A stretch of DNA of 64,000 bases from Leuctra nigra (lineage: Eukaryota > Arthropoda > Insecta > Plecoptera > Leuctridae), in contig OW203768.1 in assembly GCA_934045905.1 (NCBI GenBank), forward strand, positions 19,110,770 to 19,174,769, given 5' to 3'. The position numbers and the translations under genes were made by a program. A model generated the notes under the pieces. It was not told where the DNA came from. It made no database searches and saw only the letters and a program-made list of their open reading frames with translations. This document shows positions 33,003-43,484 of this stretch, piece after piece (position 1 is the stretch's first letter; every line of letters starts with the position of its first letter).

Positions 33003-35700
33003 TTACGAGCCAAAGAGATTGCTTCTCAATAGATCTCTTGATATCCAAGCGTAACTGTGACGATCTCTAAGACTCTGCCGGATGTTGTTGTCATTGATGC
33101 AAAGAAATGCTGTTACATTTTGCACTGAGCGAATCACGGCACCTCCATTGCATGGGAATCCTGGCACCTCCACCGCAACGCTGCGTCTCTGTAAGACAAA
33201 GATCACTTTATCATGACATTAGGGGGTGACGACTTGACATCCCTGAAGGGGGGTGTTTTCTGGCACATGCCCTATGACAACCATAGCGAACTTTCTATTC
33301 CTAGCAAGTCATGGTATAAGTATCTCTACGCTGTATATTGTTGCATCATGGTCGCAAGTTTAAATTCCAATTTGTAAAAATGAGTGACACTGAACCTTTT
33401 TAATTTTCATAATATTTTTTCAAATAAATAATAAAAATAGTAATGCTCAGAACACAGAGAAAGATTTACTGTCATATGTTAACAAAATATGTTAAAATTT
33501 TAACAGATATAATAAGTTTTGAACACAAAATTATTCATGGCGTTATAAAATGATGGAAGTAGTTAATACAGGTAGCAAACATAATAGAAATAATGAGATT
33601 TTATAAACATTAAGAAAATTAATTAATGTACGTAGTAATTATTACCTGTCTTTAAATTTAACGACTTCTTCATTACTGTAAGTGACTTCATTTTTATTCA
33701 AGATAAAAGTGAAAGATAAATAGCCTCTTATTTGTAGCTAATGTTTTATTTCCATTTAATCCTGACAATAGGAATGTGGCGTTTTCGTTTTATCTCATTC
33801 TAATTTAAAAAAACAACCCGATAAAATCGCGTTCTTAAATACAATTTTTGTAATTATATTAATTAGCATTTTTTAAGGAATGATGTTTGAGCGCGGCAAT
33901 TGTTTTTCAACGGCGTGACAAACATTTCCAAGTTTTATGGTGATGAAGAAGATGATGATGATGACGGGGTATGAGAACATGCAACATCGCAGAACTGTCA
34001 ATTAAATTCAATTAGGATTCGTTTTTCTGGAGACTAAGTTGAAAGATACAATCATGGAGTGCCGACTAATTAAAATTAAATTAATTGGCAACTTGGTGGA
34101 AACGATATGTTTATTAATTGATACCTTCATTTCAGATGCGTGGTTGAATAATAGAATCAAAGACATTTGCCTCAAGCTGATTCGCAAGGATTTTTTTTGC
34201 GAAGATAGGATTTTTTTGTGAGAAACGTTTGTGTAGAAAAAGTAATTTTTTCTTTGTGAATGTTTTGGCCGGCAAGAGTTCTGATTTTCTTTTAAGTGGA
34301 ACCTTGTCATTTTGTGGTAGAACAAAGCTTTTTGAAAACAATCAACAGAAAATAAGTGATAGTTATATCCCTGAATTTCACGGATACAGTTTTTACCTAA
34401 AATATAAGAAAAACATGTCTGAACCGGAATATTCGAGGGTAATGTTGTAAGTATTCAATCAATGTATTCTATACACGTATTGTTCTGACTTTTTTGTCAT
34501 GTCTGTGTTGTAATTTTTTAAATTGTGTCTTTATCTCGGGTTTTGATTCGTCTAATTCAAGCTATAGGTGCAGGTGGTGAATTGGATTTTGACACTCATC
34601 TTTTGCTTATTTTGTCCCATTGTAAAGGTCAGAGCATTCCTCTGACAAGCTGAATTTTTTAAACCCCATAACTATATAGGCTCATATTCCAGATTTCTTC
34701 CAAAATCCTCTAATAGAGTTCACATGTCACTGGTTAAATTAAAATGATGAATCTATAGAAATATATACATTTTAAAAATCTATGAAAGGCACATTCTTTA
34801 AATAGGCAAGCAAATTTAAATAAAATAAATGGATAGTTTTAAAAATAGGTTATCGGTATAAAAATATCGGTATAAAATAAAAATAATTGTGCTCAGATTA
34901 ATATCTTGACAATAAAACATAAAGCTGCACTTCAGACATATTTTATTTATCGTCTTAATCACTAATGTGCTAAACCCTGGTCTAGATAAACTTTTATTTC
35001 TCACAAACTATCCAAAGCATGATAGCAATGCAATAACTATTCATTTCCACCCTGATTTTCTCTCTAGAAAAGCATCTAATCTCTTAGCCACACGGTGACG
35101 TGCTATCTGTCAATGAGGGTCGAATAGCTGGGCTGTATTACCGACACGCCACCCTGAAGGGTGTGGAAGTGTCGATATGGAAAGAGTGCTGCGGGGGGTG
35201 GGGGGTGGGGGGCTGTTGATCGGGTTACCATGGCAGCATGGAATGTAATTCACTTGTTCGTTTTCATTAAACTTAATCGAGCAGAAATCCGAGACTTGGG
35301 AGAATAAGCTGGTGCGAAATATACTTGATACCCTGAGAGAATACACATGTGAAGAAGTTGAATGTGGTTATACAGTAGTTAGTAATGGGCTGTGGAATAA
35401 AGCGTATGCTATACTAGAAGGTAAACATTGGTGATTATTTCCTAAACATCGCTGTAACTTTTGAACCATTCAAATTATGAAATATTAAAGACAATATTTG
35501 TGCCCAAACTCATGGAAAAACTAAAAAAAATAGAGACAATTCATACTTTTCACGAGTTTTTGGCCAAAATTGTTATTATTTAAATTGAATGGTACAAAAT
35601 TTATGACGATATTTCGGAAACATTATCTCCAATGTTATTTCGAGTGCAGCCGACTGTAATGTTAATTTTTACTTGATATTGTCATGATATTGTTTACTTC
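33003..35700. other. Upstream intergenic sequence
   Basis: A higher-GC patch (33000-33290) carries GGCACCTCCATTGC and GGCACCTCCACCGC. A (GAT)n patch lies near 33945-33965 and a GGGGTGG-rich run near 35190-35213. Overlapping A+T-rich frames around 34008-34450 have no recognisable domain. Confidence 0.5.
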
Positions 35701-35710
35701 TTGCAAGAAG

Positions 35711-35990
35711 TTTTTTTTTTGTCTGGGGCTTAACGTCGCTCTGTTCTGCAGCGAGGCTAATGGCGACGGATGGATGATTATGATGATGATTGGGAGATGA
35801 TGGTGAAGAGTAGATAAGGATGGAAGGTGGGAAGGAGGCGGTCGTGGCCTATTAGTAGGGTACCTTCCCAGCATTTGCCTGAAGACTGAGGGAAAACCAC
35901 GAAAAAACCCCAGTCAGGAAGGACGGCCGCGGGAATCGAACCCGGGCCTCCGGAATACAAGCTGAGAGCGTTAACCACTCACCCACTATA
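35711..35990 (-). mobile_element. tRNA-derived SINE
   Basis: Read on the minus strand it opens with an A-box-like GTGAGTGGTTAACGC and a B box GGTTCGATTCCCG 40-50 bp further, which together form a Pol III promoter. A non-tRNA body follows (TGGGGTTTTTTCGTGGTTTT, CCTTCCCACC, ATCATC-rich stretch, CCCCAGAC) and it ends in a poly(A) tail (T10 on the plus strand at 35711-35720). This is a complete SINE architecture. The minus-strand frame at 35778-35978 is read through the SINE and is not a gene. Confidence 0.85.
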
Positions 35991-36042
35991 CTATACTAGT
36001 AAAGTAGTATAGTAGTATAGTATACTAGTATAGTATAGGTAT
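35985..36042 (+). repeat. Palindromic TATAC/TAGTA microsatellite
   Basis: ACTATACTATACTAGTAAAG continues as TAGTATAGTAGTATAGTATA, a self-complementary simple sequence that immediately abuts the 5' end of the SINE at 35711-35990. Confidence 0.8.
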
Positions 36043-36844
36043 ACTTGACTTTGTAATTGCAATTTAAACTTTATAGTCGAGTTTAGTTGAAGACATTTCT
36101 GTGGTAAAAAGTTACTATATTTCAATTTTTGTTATTTTGTTTTGAGATATTGAAATAGTAGAATTCTCACAGTTCTACTATGTTGCAATATGTAAACTGT
36201 TCTGAAAAAATATGTATTTTATGTCACGCTATTTAATTTATTAACAATTTGACTAGGTAGTGACTTATAATGTAATAATAATTTTTAATTTGTTATAATA
36301 ATAACGTATATAGTTTATAATGTTTTTGAGCATACGAGTATAGGTATACACACAAATGACTATGAGAGTGATGTATAATTGAACTACTTACTCTTTATTA
36401 CAATAATAAAAAGAAAATAATTATAAGATCAAACAAAAACGCCAACAAAACACATCTTAGCTCATCATCACCTCTACCTCAACCCTTCCGATTATACCGC
36501 CCTACGTGTTATAGTACATTTCATTATTTTATTTCTCTTTGATTTATACTTTCACATGCAATATAGTGCAACATGGCTGTCAAGATGATACTGTGTAACC
36601 TCTAAAAGAGCTTGAAAGTTCTGCTGTCTCATATCCTTTGGCTGTGAACGTAATGAGAATTGAGAATACGTTCTGTACCTCAGAGATAGATGAACGGAAG
36701 TCCATTTCAATGAGTTTCAATGATTCTTGAGGTGATCTCATAAACCAGTAATTCTGTCTTCATTCAGTCATATTGTAATGGTGACATGAGTCATTGTGTA
36801 AGAGAATACTTCAATATAACTGTATTTGTTGACATCAGTCTTAT

Positions 36845-37200
36845 GGGAATTATTATTATAATTTCGTATGGTTTATTACAATTACAATAAAGTTACAAAA
36901 ATTGGTAATATAAAACACAAATCATAGGACATAATTATCATAATAAGAAATCAATGTAAAACATAAAAAATATTGCTGTTCTGGCAGAAGCTTCTACAGC
37001 CGCACATCTAGATCTTCAAGCCACCTGAGGGCCTCCGGAGTGAGATCGCAGATGTCTCGAAGAGATCCTGTGAATTTGCGTAGTGGACACTCAGTGGCGA
37101 TGTGGAACGCAGATTGCACAGGGTGTCCACAGTCACACTCCGGAGACTCTCTCAGGCCCCACTTGTGCATCATCTGCCCGCATCGTCCGTGCCCAGTCCA
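36845..37200 (-). mobile_element. LINE 3' fragment nested in a fold-back element
   Basis: On the minus strand 36994-37215 reads as the C-terminus of a non-LTR retrotransposon ORF2. It has TGHGRCGQMMHKWGL followed by a CCHC-type cluster (C-x-C-x8-H-x4-C, within CDCGHPVQSAFHIATEC) and ends in a stop at 36994. Past the stop comes an A+T-rich 3' UTR ending in an AAT-rich tail near 36845-36856. Flanking sequence on both sides belongs to the fold-back element at 36673-37262, so the LINE inserted into it. Edges are approximate, because about 15 bases at the right may come from the host element. Confidence 0.75.
36994..37200 (-). pseudogene. LINE ORF2 C-terminal zinc-knuckle fragment
   Basis: About 68 codons of the extreme C-terminus of a non-LTR retrotransposon polyprotein. 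The Cys-His pattern CDCGHPVQSAFHIATEC resembles the C-terminal knuckle of several insect LINE clades. Everything upstream is absent. It is different sequence from the LINE at 19105-19858, so two LINE types are represented. Confidence 0.7.
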
Positions 37201-38274
37201 ATGCGAAAAACGCAAAATCGAGAAAATTTGTGGACTTCCGCCCTTCTACCTCTGAGATACAGATTTGAAGAACTTATACATTTGAAGGTTGCGCAGTGGT
37301 ACTTAAATATGGCGCCTAAAGTATTGCTTCAATGACCATTTTACGTGATTAATTCCAGTTCACGATAAAGCTATCAGCAGTTATGAGGTAGTAAGCATGA
37401 CAACAGTTCAAACATGGTTTCGATCATTACGAGGGAATGTCAGATACTTATCGAGTATTCGTAAAATGTTATCAGCATTTTTATTGATGTTTGATTGTCA
37501 AATGTTTGCTTAAATTTCCTGTGTGGGCTATTTTTAAATCCATTTTAAACTCCAGTTCGAAATGATTTCGTCACAGATGGGTTCATAACTTTTTGCATGA
37601 CATGTATTTGCAAAAATTGAAATGAAGATAAGGGATGTGGACTTTGTTATTACGGTCAGCAGAAGACAATGATTATACAATACAGAAGTAAATAATTGTC
37701 ATCAATTATATAGGTAAAACATAATTATAAAATTTATTGATAATTGCTTGAGCTCCATTTAAATGTAAATCTAATAATATTATGGAATTGTCGTTACGAT
37801 TGAGATAATATAAACTTAACTGGCAGCAGATTTTGTTTCAAAACGATAAGTTATCTCACATAAAATCATTTTTCGTGTACAATAAACATTGATTATTATT
37901 ATAAACAGGGGCTCTAAAAATTTGCATAATTGTCGATTTTGGTCGGAAAAGGTTAATCTAATTCTAGTATTTATTTAAAACTAAAACACGCGCATTTCTG
38001 CTCCGAGCACATTAGGAAGTAATTGAATTGAATTATATAGTGAAGGGCAGTCACTTCCAGCTAATTTACAACAAGCCCGGGGTGGTCGTACCTATTTATT
38101 CGTTACAAGATGAAGAAATTCTTAACTCAGCTTAGGAAGAGATTAACCTGTAATCTTTAGTTGAGATGTGAAATATTGTTGAAATTCTATCCACATAAAT
38201 TAATATTCCGAAAATTCGAATTTCATTTGAATCAATTTCGAAATAATGGTAATTTCATGAAGATTGAACACGAT

Positions 38275-38475
38275 GACAGTTTGGGAATGATGCTGAGGAT
38301 GATGGAGAAGAGATGATGATAATGAAGAAGAAGAAGAAGAAAGCGGAAGGACTGTTGGTGATTGGTGGGAAGGAGCGATTAAGGCACGTTCGTAAGAAAC
38401 CTTCCCATCATTTGTATCTTACTATAAGAAAAATCTCTCAACAACCTCCGTTAGTAAATAGAAGCCTGGCCTCTA
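38275..38475 (-). mobile_element. Degenerate SINE related to the one at 35.7 kb
   Basis: Shares landmarks with 35711-35990 in the same order and orientation: a GATGATGATGG-type simple stretch, GGTGGGAAGGAGCG, then ACCTTCCCATCATTTGTAT, an eroded AAAATCTCTC segment and AGCCTGGCCTC in place of the B-box region. The Pol III boxes are no longer recognisable, so it is an old copy. Confidence 0.6.
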
Positions 38476-38479
38476 ACAA

Positions 38480-41460
38480 ACTTTTTTAAATACCTAAGTA
38501 CACAAGTACATAATAAAATCAATTCACTCTTTAAATAAATTTAAAAAAAAATCATAGTGGTATTAAATTTAAACCACTGTGCTCCAAAGGTCGGGAAAGT
38601 GGTTTTTAATGTGGAATATTTTTAATACCGCCATGCTTCAAAGAGTTAAGGTTGACAAGCAGCTAAATGCAACTATCGCCCAAGCCAAATATGCAATTTA
38701 GAAGACCTGAATATTTATATTTTAATTTGTATTGAATATCTAAGGTATTTTGTGGTCATTTTATTTCCGTAATGTACCACCCGATAAACTTCCCTAGAGC
38801 AACAATGCTACAATTTTTCTTTCCGTCAACCATACAGTGAATGGATTTTATGACTTTTTTGAAAGAAAAAAGAATGTTTTATTTTTATGTGATTTACCAA
38901 AAACAACCGACATTGTACCAATTGTATAGATGAGAATCGTTGACTACATCGTCACAATAATCTTCAATGCCACGTCTCAACTTGTTTCCTCCTCCGACTA
39001 TACGCCGAGTGTTGGGGGTGGTATCAATCGAGCTTGCAGGGGTCGGCCAGGCAATTTGTGCAACACCAAACAAGCGTGTTAGTAGGGGTTATCTGTTGCC
39101 AGCCACTTGTTATATCCACAGCACAACACCCCATCTATATACACTGCATTACACTCATGCCGTCACATTCTCAACGCTTCATATTGATATTTTAATGCGG
39201 TGCACTTCACTTAACAATTACAGCGGCATTTTATAGTTTGCATTAATCATGCTTTTGTGAGGCTTTTCTTTATGGACTCGTTTTTTGTTGTTTGAATTAT
39301 GCATGTGCCCATAAAAGTATTAATGAAAAATATGTGAAATAAATTGAATCATTGATGGAAAAACGCTTGTGATAACATTCTAAAGTGCATACCATATCTT
39401 TCTTATAATGTGCGAGCCATGGAATCTACAAAAATACTCTATTTCTTGGGGTACGTCTGTAAAGCTTTTTAATTGTCTAATGTGCGCGTAAAGGCAAGAA
39501 GCTCAACTGATGAGCTTTACATAAGTTACTCATCAACTTAAAAGTTAATAGGAAGGAATTAAAATAGTATCCCTTTCTTCGGTAAACATGTTGTGTACAT
39601 AGCATTTCAGTCATCTGGTTTATATACACGATGAGTTGTTATTTATTTATTTATTTATTTTCTGATTTCATCGTGATCCAAAGGAACGATCTTCTCGCAG
39701 TTGCTACTGGCAATTAAGACGCCGGATTTGCTCACTTATTTAAATACTTGTAAATTATCAAGAATAATAATAATAATACCTAACACAGTTACTATAAAAT
39801 TGTCGCTTGATCCGGTTTGTAAAACAAATAAGAAATTAATATAAGCAGAGATTTAAATAGATTCTGCATCTTGTTTTCCATCTCATCTAAAAGTTTACTG
39901 CCTAACAATAAAAAGGCCGTATGAACGCTGAAGGTAATTTCCCTTTTAATCTTTTGAAAATATTTTATGAACGTAATAGAAAATATACTGATGTATTATT
40001 TATTCTTTATGGGTACATGTAAGTTTATTCAATAGCTAACAAATCTCTATTTCATGAAAGAATGTAATCCACACACATTAACTTTGAATATTTTCGTTTT
40101 TACAAATTTTGTGGAAAAAAATTGACTAAAAGGCATTGGCTAAACAAATTGGGATTATTTAGGCACTTGACTTAAATAAAGTTTTTTAAAAGTTATTATA
40201 TTTGTACCCAGAAATGGGAAATTTGTGTTTTCTTATTTCGAAATTGTATTTTACTGTTACTATTTATAAAATTCCTTGTGTTAATGTTCTTCTATTCTTC
40301 AAACGAATAATTTATCTTGTTTTGTTACCAATAATTGTATCGTCAATATCGATTGAAAATTGCTCCATCGGTATACAATTACTTTTTTATCCCCGCTTAC
40401 TCTTGGTTGATAAACTTCAACGTCAAACAGAAAAAGATGTTACAAACCCAACATCAAATCTTAACAATTACATCAATCCCCCCTTTCCACTTGTTTACCC
40501 AAAAGATTTTAAACAACTTGTCAAAAAAATCTCAATTCAACCACAAGGTAAAAAAACAACACACGTCACATACACCAGAGAGAATAATGCCTGGAGAGAA
40601 AAGATCATCAAAATTGATTCTTTAGAGTGAAACACTGACATAGGAATGCAACCCATAGCGATGAAGCAGTTAGCTCTAGTGGTCGGCCATCTTTTATCAC
40701 GGCCTTCTCTAATAATACTTCGTCTTCTCTTCGGTTTTTTGAAACGATCACCGCCCCCTGTAGTCCACTCTCATGGGCTGAACCAATCTATCCTTGGGTA
40801 TCTTATAATTATATACAAACCGCCTGTAGAGACATGAATCTTTCTCGTCCTTTATCATCCTTATCCTTGACATCCCGGGGGGTGGGGGAGGAGGGATCTT
40901 TGTATCATCCAGAAATATATTCAGGCAAAACGCGTTCATCAAGAGAAGATTGTGTATCACGTATACAAAGTTACGCGAGGTGTGTTACTTTTACTCCCAT
41001 TGTTTTCATGATAAACATGGTTCTTTCATTCTATTTAAGGACTTTTGATTTTGAATTCAATTTGGAATAATAGAAAGTGAAATTATGCAGTGTATCTCAA
41101 GAGGAGACGAACGTATAAATAAAATAGACTCCATTTCTGTGGGTTTTATTTTATGAGCTTTTAAGTTTTCAAAAGTCATCTTCAAAGTCTTATCTTATTA
41201 GACTGATGGTTGAACATTTTTCACTTCAAATGAACTTTTAACAAGTTAAGTTGGATCAAGGTATTTTACTTTTTCAAACAGTCCAAAACGTCCTGCAACT
41301 ACAAATGGGATATAAGAGTTTTATTGTCACTTATGTTGGAAGCTCGTACATTCGTAAATTTAGTTTTATGAAATAAGATTCTAATCATATGATTATTGTA
41401 GCAATACTAAACCAAGATCATAAAAATGCATTATTACTACCTAATCATACATGACGATAG
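38480..41460. other. Upstream intergenic sequence
   Basis: A+T-rich. A GC patch at 38960-39130, a (TTTA)n run near 39640-39660, and two overlapping plus-strand frames at 40214-40630 with no recognisable family. I do not call a gene. Confidence 0.5.
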
Positions 41461-41466
41461 GTTAGC

Positions 41467-41697
41467 CGTACTTCAGAGGTAGAAGGCCTGAACTCCATTT
41501 AAATGATTCTTGAGGTACGCTCAAAAACCAATAAATCTGCCTTCATTCGATCATATTTACAATGGTGACATGAGTTATTACGAGTATAACTGTATTTATT
41601 GATATCCAGTCAAATGGCAATTGAAGGAGCATAAAATAAAACAGAAAGTGCAATGAAAATTCAAAAAGGACTTCCGGCTTTCTGCCCTTGGGGTAAG
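41467..41697. mobile_element. Fold-back element family C, copy 5
   Basis: Left end GTACTTCAGAGGTAGAAGGC and right end CTTTCTGCCCTTGGGGTA are inverted. The interior has ATGATTCTTGAGGTACGCTC, AATGGTGACATGAGTTATTA and GGACTTCCGGC. The frame at 41653-41862 runs out of this element and is not considered a gene. Confidence 0.78.
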
Positions 41698-42373
41698 GAC
41701 TTACTATCACTGCAGTGGTGTTTTGAGTTCCTGGAAGATAGAATTGAAATCAGTATTCTAGAAAAAAAATTATTAGAAGTGTATTGCCCCATAGATAAAT
41801 CATTTTGGCTGCAGAATATAGTCAGTACAAAATTTAATTTAAATGTCAATAAAAAGTCCTGAATAAGACGTCTGCAAGTCGACATGTTGGCTACACTGGT
41901 TTCTGGTCAACAATGCATCTCGGACAACAGTGCCCTGCGTCAGTGCATCTCGAATGCAGCTAATAATCCAGTTGCAGTGCACTCTCAAGACAACCGGACA
42001 GGGACAACTCTCAAACAAAGATGGAGTTACTGATACCAAGCGAGACTCCATTCATGAATCAATCAATGGGAGATTCACGTCTCTGTTCCTTGTTTGTTGA
42101 TGTCACAAGATGCAGGGATACCAACGTAACGAGTTGAACATTTGAATAGGCTGATTTTACCGAACTTAAAAATATCAGTTATAAATATGAACACCTTCAG
42201 TGTTGTTTATGTTTTACACTGTCATTTTATCAGTGACGATGAAAGATAAAATACAATTTCTCAAGGTCAGTGGAGGTGGCATGTGTAAGATAATGATAAT
42301 GATAATGTCGTAAATAATACTGCAGTCTCATAGTCAGTAGAGGAGCCATGTGTCAGAAATCCTTATAAGGTTG

Positions 42374-42548
42374 TGAAGGGATGTGCGTTGTGAAAAATAT
42401 CCGACCGAACCGGGGCTCGAACCCGGGACCTCTCACTTGCCGGGCGAGAGCTCTACCAACTGAGCTACCCGATCGGACGGACGGACACTTGACACAACGC
42501 ACTGATGAGGGTTAGAGATCTCCTAGGAGAATGGAATGAAGGTAATGA
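42374..42548. repeat. Inverted repeat, left arm (175 bp)
   Basis: Perfect reverse complement of 42589-42763: position x pairs with 85137 minus x, with no mismatch found by eye. The pairing stops at 42549/42588 on the inside and 42373/42764 on the outside. The first base overlaps the 17-bp target duplication. Confidence 0.93.
42402..42474 (-). tRNA. tRNA-like gene, GGC (Ala) anticodon, left-arm copy
   Basis: Mirror copy of the one at 42663-42735, so structure, A box, B box and T5 terminator (42393-42397 on this strand) are identical. It is transcribed away from its twin. It may be a tRNA-derived repeat and not a functional tRNA gene, because position 33 is C where nearly all tRNAs have U. Confidence 0.5.
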
Positions 42549-42662
42549 TTGGACATTACAAGCTATCAGACCATCGGTAACGATGCTGTCATTACCTTCA
42601 TTCCATTCTCCTAGGAGATCTCTAACCCTCATCAGTGCGTTGTGTCAAGTGTCCGTCCGTCC

Positions 42663-42735
42663 GATCGGGTAGCTCAGTTGGTAGAGCTCTCGCCCGGCAA
42701 GTGAGAGGTCCCGGGTTCGAGCCCCGGTTCGGTCG
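42663..42735 (+). tRNA. tRNA-like gene, GGC (Ala) anticodon, right-arm copy
   Basis: Folds as a 73-nt cloverleaf: acceptor GATCGGG/TTCGGTC, D arm GCTC-AGTTGGTA-GAGC, anticodon arm CTCGC-CCGGCAA-GTGAG, variable AGGTC, T arm CCGGG-TTCGAGC-CCCGG, discriminator G. The A box (TAGCTCAGTTGG) and B box (GGTTCGAGCCC) are canonical, and TTTTT at 42740-42744 is a Pol III terminator. Against a real tRNA-Ala: C33 replaces U33, G3-U70 is absent (position 3 is U paired with G), the acceptor has three wobble pairs, and the copy sits in an inserted element. GTGCGTTGTG and CACAACGCAC flank it as a further inverted repeat. Confidence 0.55.
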
Positions 42736-42739
42736 GATA

Positions 42740-42744
42740 TTTTT
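42740..42744 (+). terminator. Pol III T5 terminator
   Basis: TTTTT begins 5 bases after the last tRNA base, where a Pol III terminator is expected. Mirrored at 42393-42397. Confidence 0.55.
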
Positions 42745-43484
42745 CACAACGCACATCCCTTCATATCATCCTGACTCCATGGAAGTTTTCCACAGAATCC
42801 TTATAAGGTTGTTATTCCAACACTGTACGTCACATTTACCCCTTTGTGGTTGGTGGAGGAGCCATGTCAGATAACAATAATGTTTAGTCCAGCAATGTGC
42901 GCCATTAATAGCCCTTTCTTGTGGTCGGTGGAGGTGCCGTGTGTAAGATAATCAACGTAATGATAGATCCTTCATTGTGCGTCATTAATACTGCATTCTC
43001 ATGATCAGTGGAGGTGCCGTATCGCCGTATCGGCAGGTAATCGATGTAATGATGTTATTCCAGCACTGTGCGTCATTAATACCTCTTGCTTTTGGTTGGT
43101 AAAGGTGCCGTGTTCATTTATAATAATCCATATAATTATATTATTACAGCAGTGCGCCATTATTACCTCTTGCTTGTGGTCGGTGGAGGTGCCGTGTTCA
43201 TTTAATAATCCTTATAATGATGTTAATCCAGCAGTGCGCCATTAATACCTCTTGCTTGTGGTCGGTGGAGGTGCCGTGTTCATTTAATAATCCATATAAT
43301 GATGTTATTCCAGCAGTGCGCCATTAATACCTCTTGCTTGTGGTCGGTGGAGGTGCCGTGTTCATTTAATAATCCATATAATGATGTTATTCCATCAGTG
43401 CGCCATTAATACCTCTTGCTTGTGGTCGGTGGAGGTGCCGCATCGTCAGGTAATCGATGTAATGATGTTATTACGCTGAGAGAG

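Larger units (their letters stand above)
36673..37262. mobile_element. Fold-back element family C, copy 4, split by a LINE
   Basis: Left end TGTACCTCAGAGATAGATGA and right end CTTCTACCTCTGAGATACA are inverted. ATGATTCTTGAGGT, AATGGTGACATGAGT and AAGAGAATACTTCAATAT match copies 1 and 5 on the left; CGCAAAATCGAGAAAAT matches on the right. A LINE 3' fragment of about 350 bp separates the halves. Confidence 0.8.
42589..42763. repeat. Inverted repeat, right arm (175 bp)
   Basis: Partner of 42374-42548. Identity over 175 bp implies a recent origin, gene conversion between arms, or an assembly or read artefact. Confidence 0.93.
42375..42795 (+). mobile_element. Inserted palindromic tRNA-like element (421 bp) with 17-bp target duplication
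   Basis: The insert interrupts one unit of the 82-bp minisatellite. Its flanks carry the same 17 bases, AATCCTTATAAGGTTGT, at 42358-42374 and 42796-42812; removing the insert and one copy restores a normal unit. It consists of two 175-bp arms in perfect inverted orientation, a 40-bp spacer and a 32-bp right tail (42764-42795). Each arm encodes a tRNA-like gene. A 17-bp duplication fits LINE-machinery (target-primed) insertion; the inverted double structure could come from twin priming or from an earlier palindrome. Confidence 0.85.
42240..43480 (+). repeat. 82-bp minisatellite, about ten units
   Basis: Unit landmarks are GTCGGTGGAGGTGCCGTG, TTTAATAATCCATATAATGA, TGTTATTCCAGCAGTGCG and CCATTAATACCTCTTGCTTG. 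The GTCGG landmark occurs at 43179, 43261, 43343 and 43425, exactly 82 bp apart; these four units are nearly identical. Earlier units near 42262, 42333, 42849, 42931, 43002 and 43090 are progressively diverged. The tRNA-like palindrome interrupts a left-hand unit. No coding capacity. Confidence 0.93.

Noticed and set aside
34008..34450. Four overlapping frames of 60-105 codons on both strands
   Set aside because: A low-complexity A+T-rich patch opens several frames at once; no motif or homologue recognised.
35778..35978. Minus-strand frame containing VNALSLYSGGPGSIPA
   Set aside because: Lies wholly inside the tRNA-derived SINE; the peptide comes from its A-box to B-box region.
40202..40630. 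Plus-strand 138-codon frame from ATG 40214, with a second overlapping frame
   Set aside because: No recognisable domain, A+T-rich hydrophobic start, no splice or promoter context; two overlapping frames of similar length suggest chance.
42635..42874. Plus-strand 79-codon frame with SSVGRALARQVRGPGFEPR
   Set aside because: It is the tRNA-like gene read as protein; this peptide type is a well-known false product of tRNA-derived sequence.
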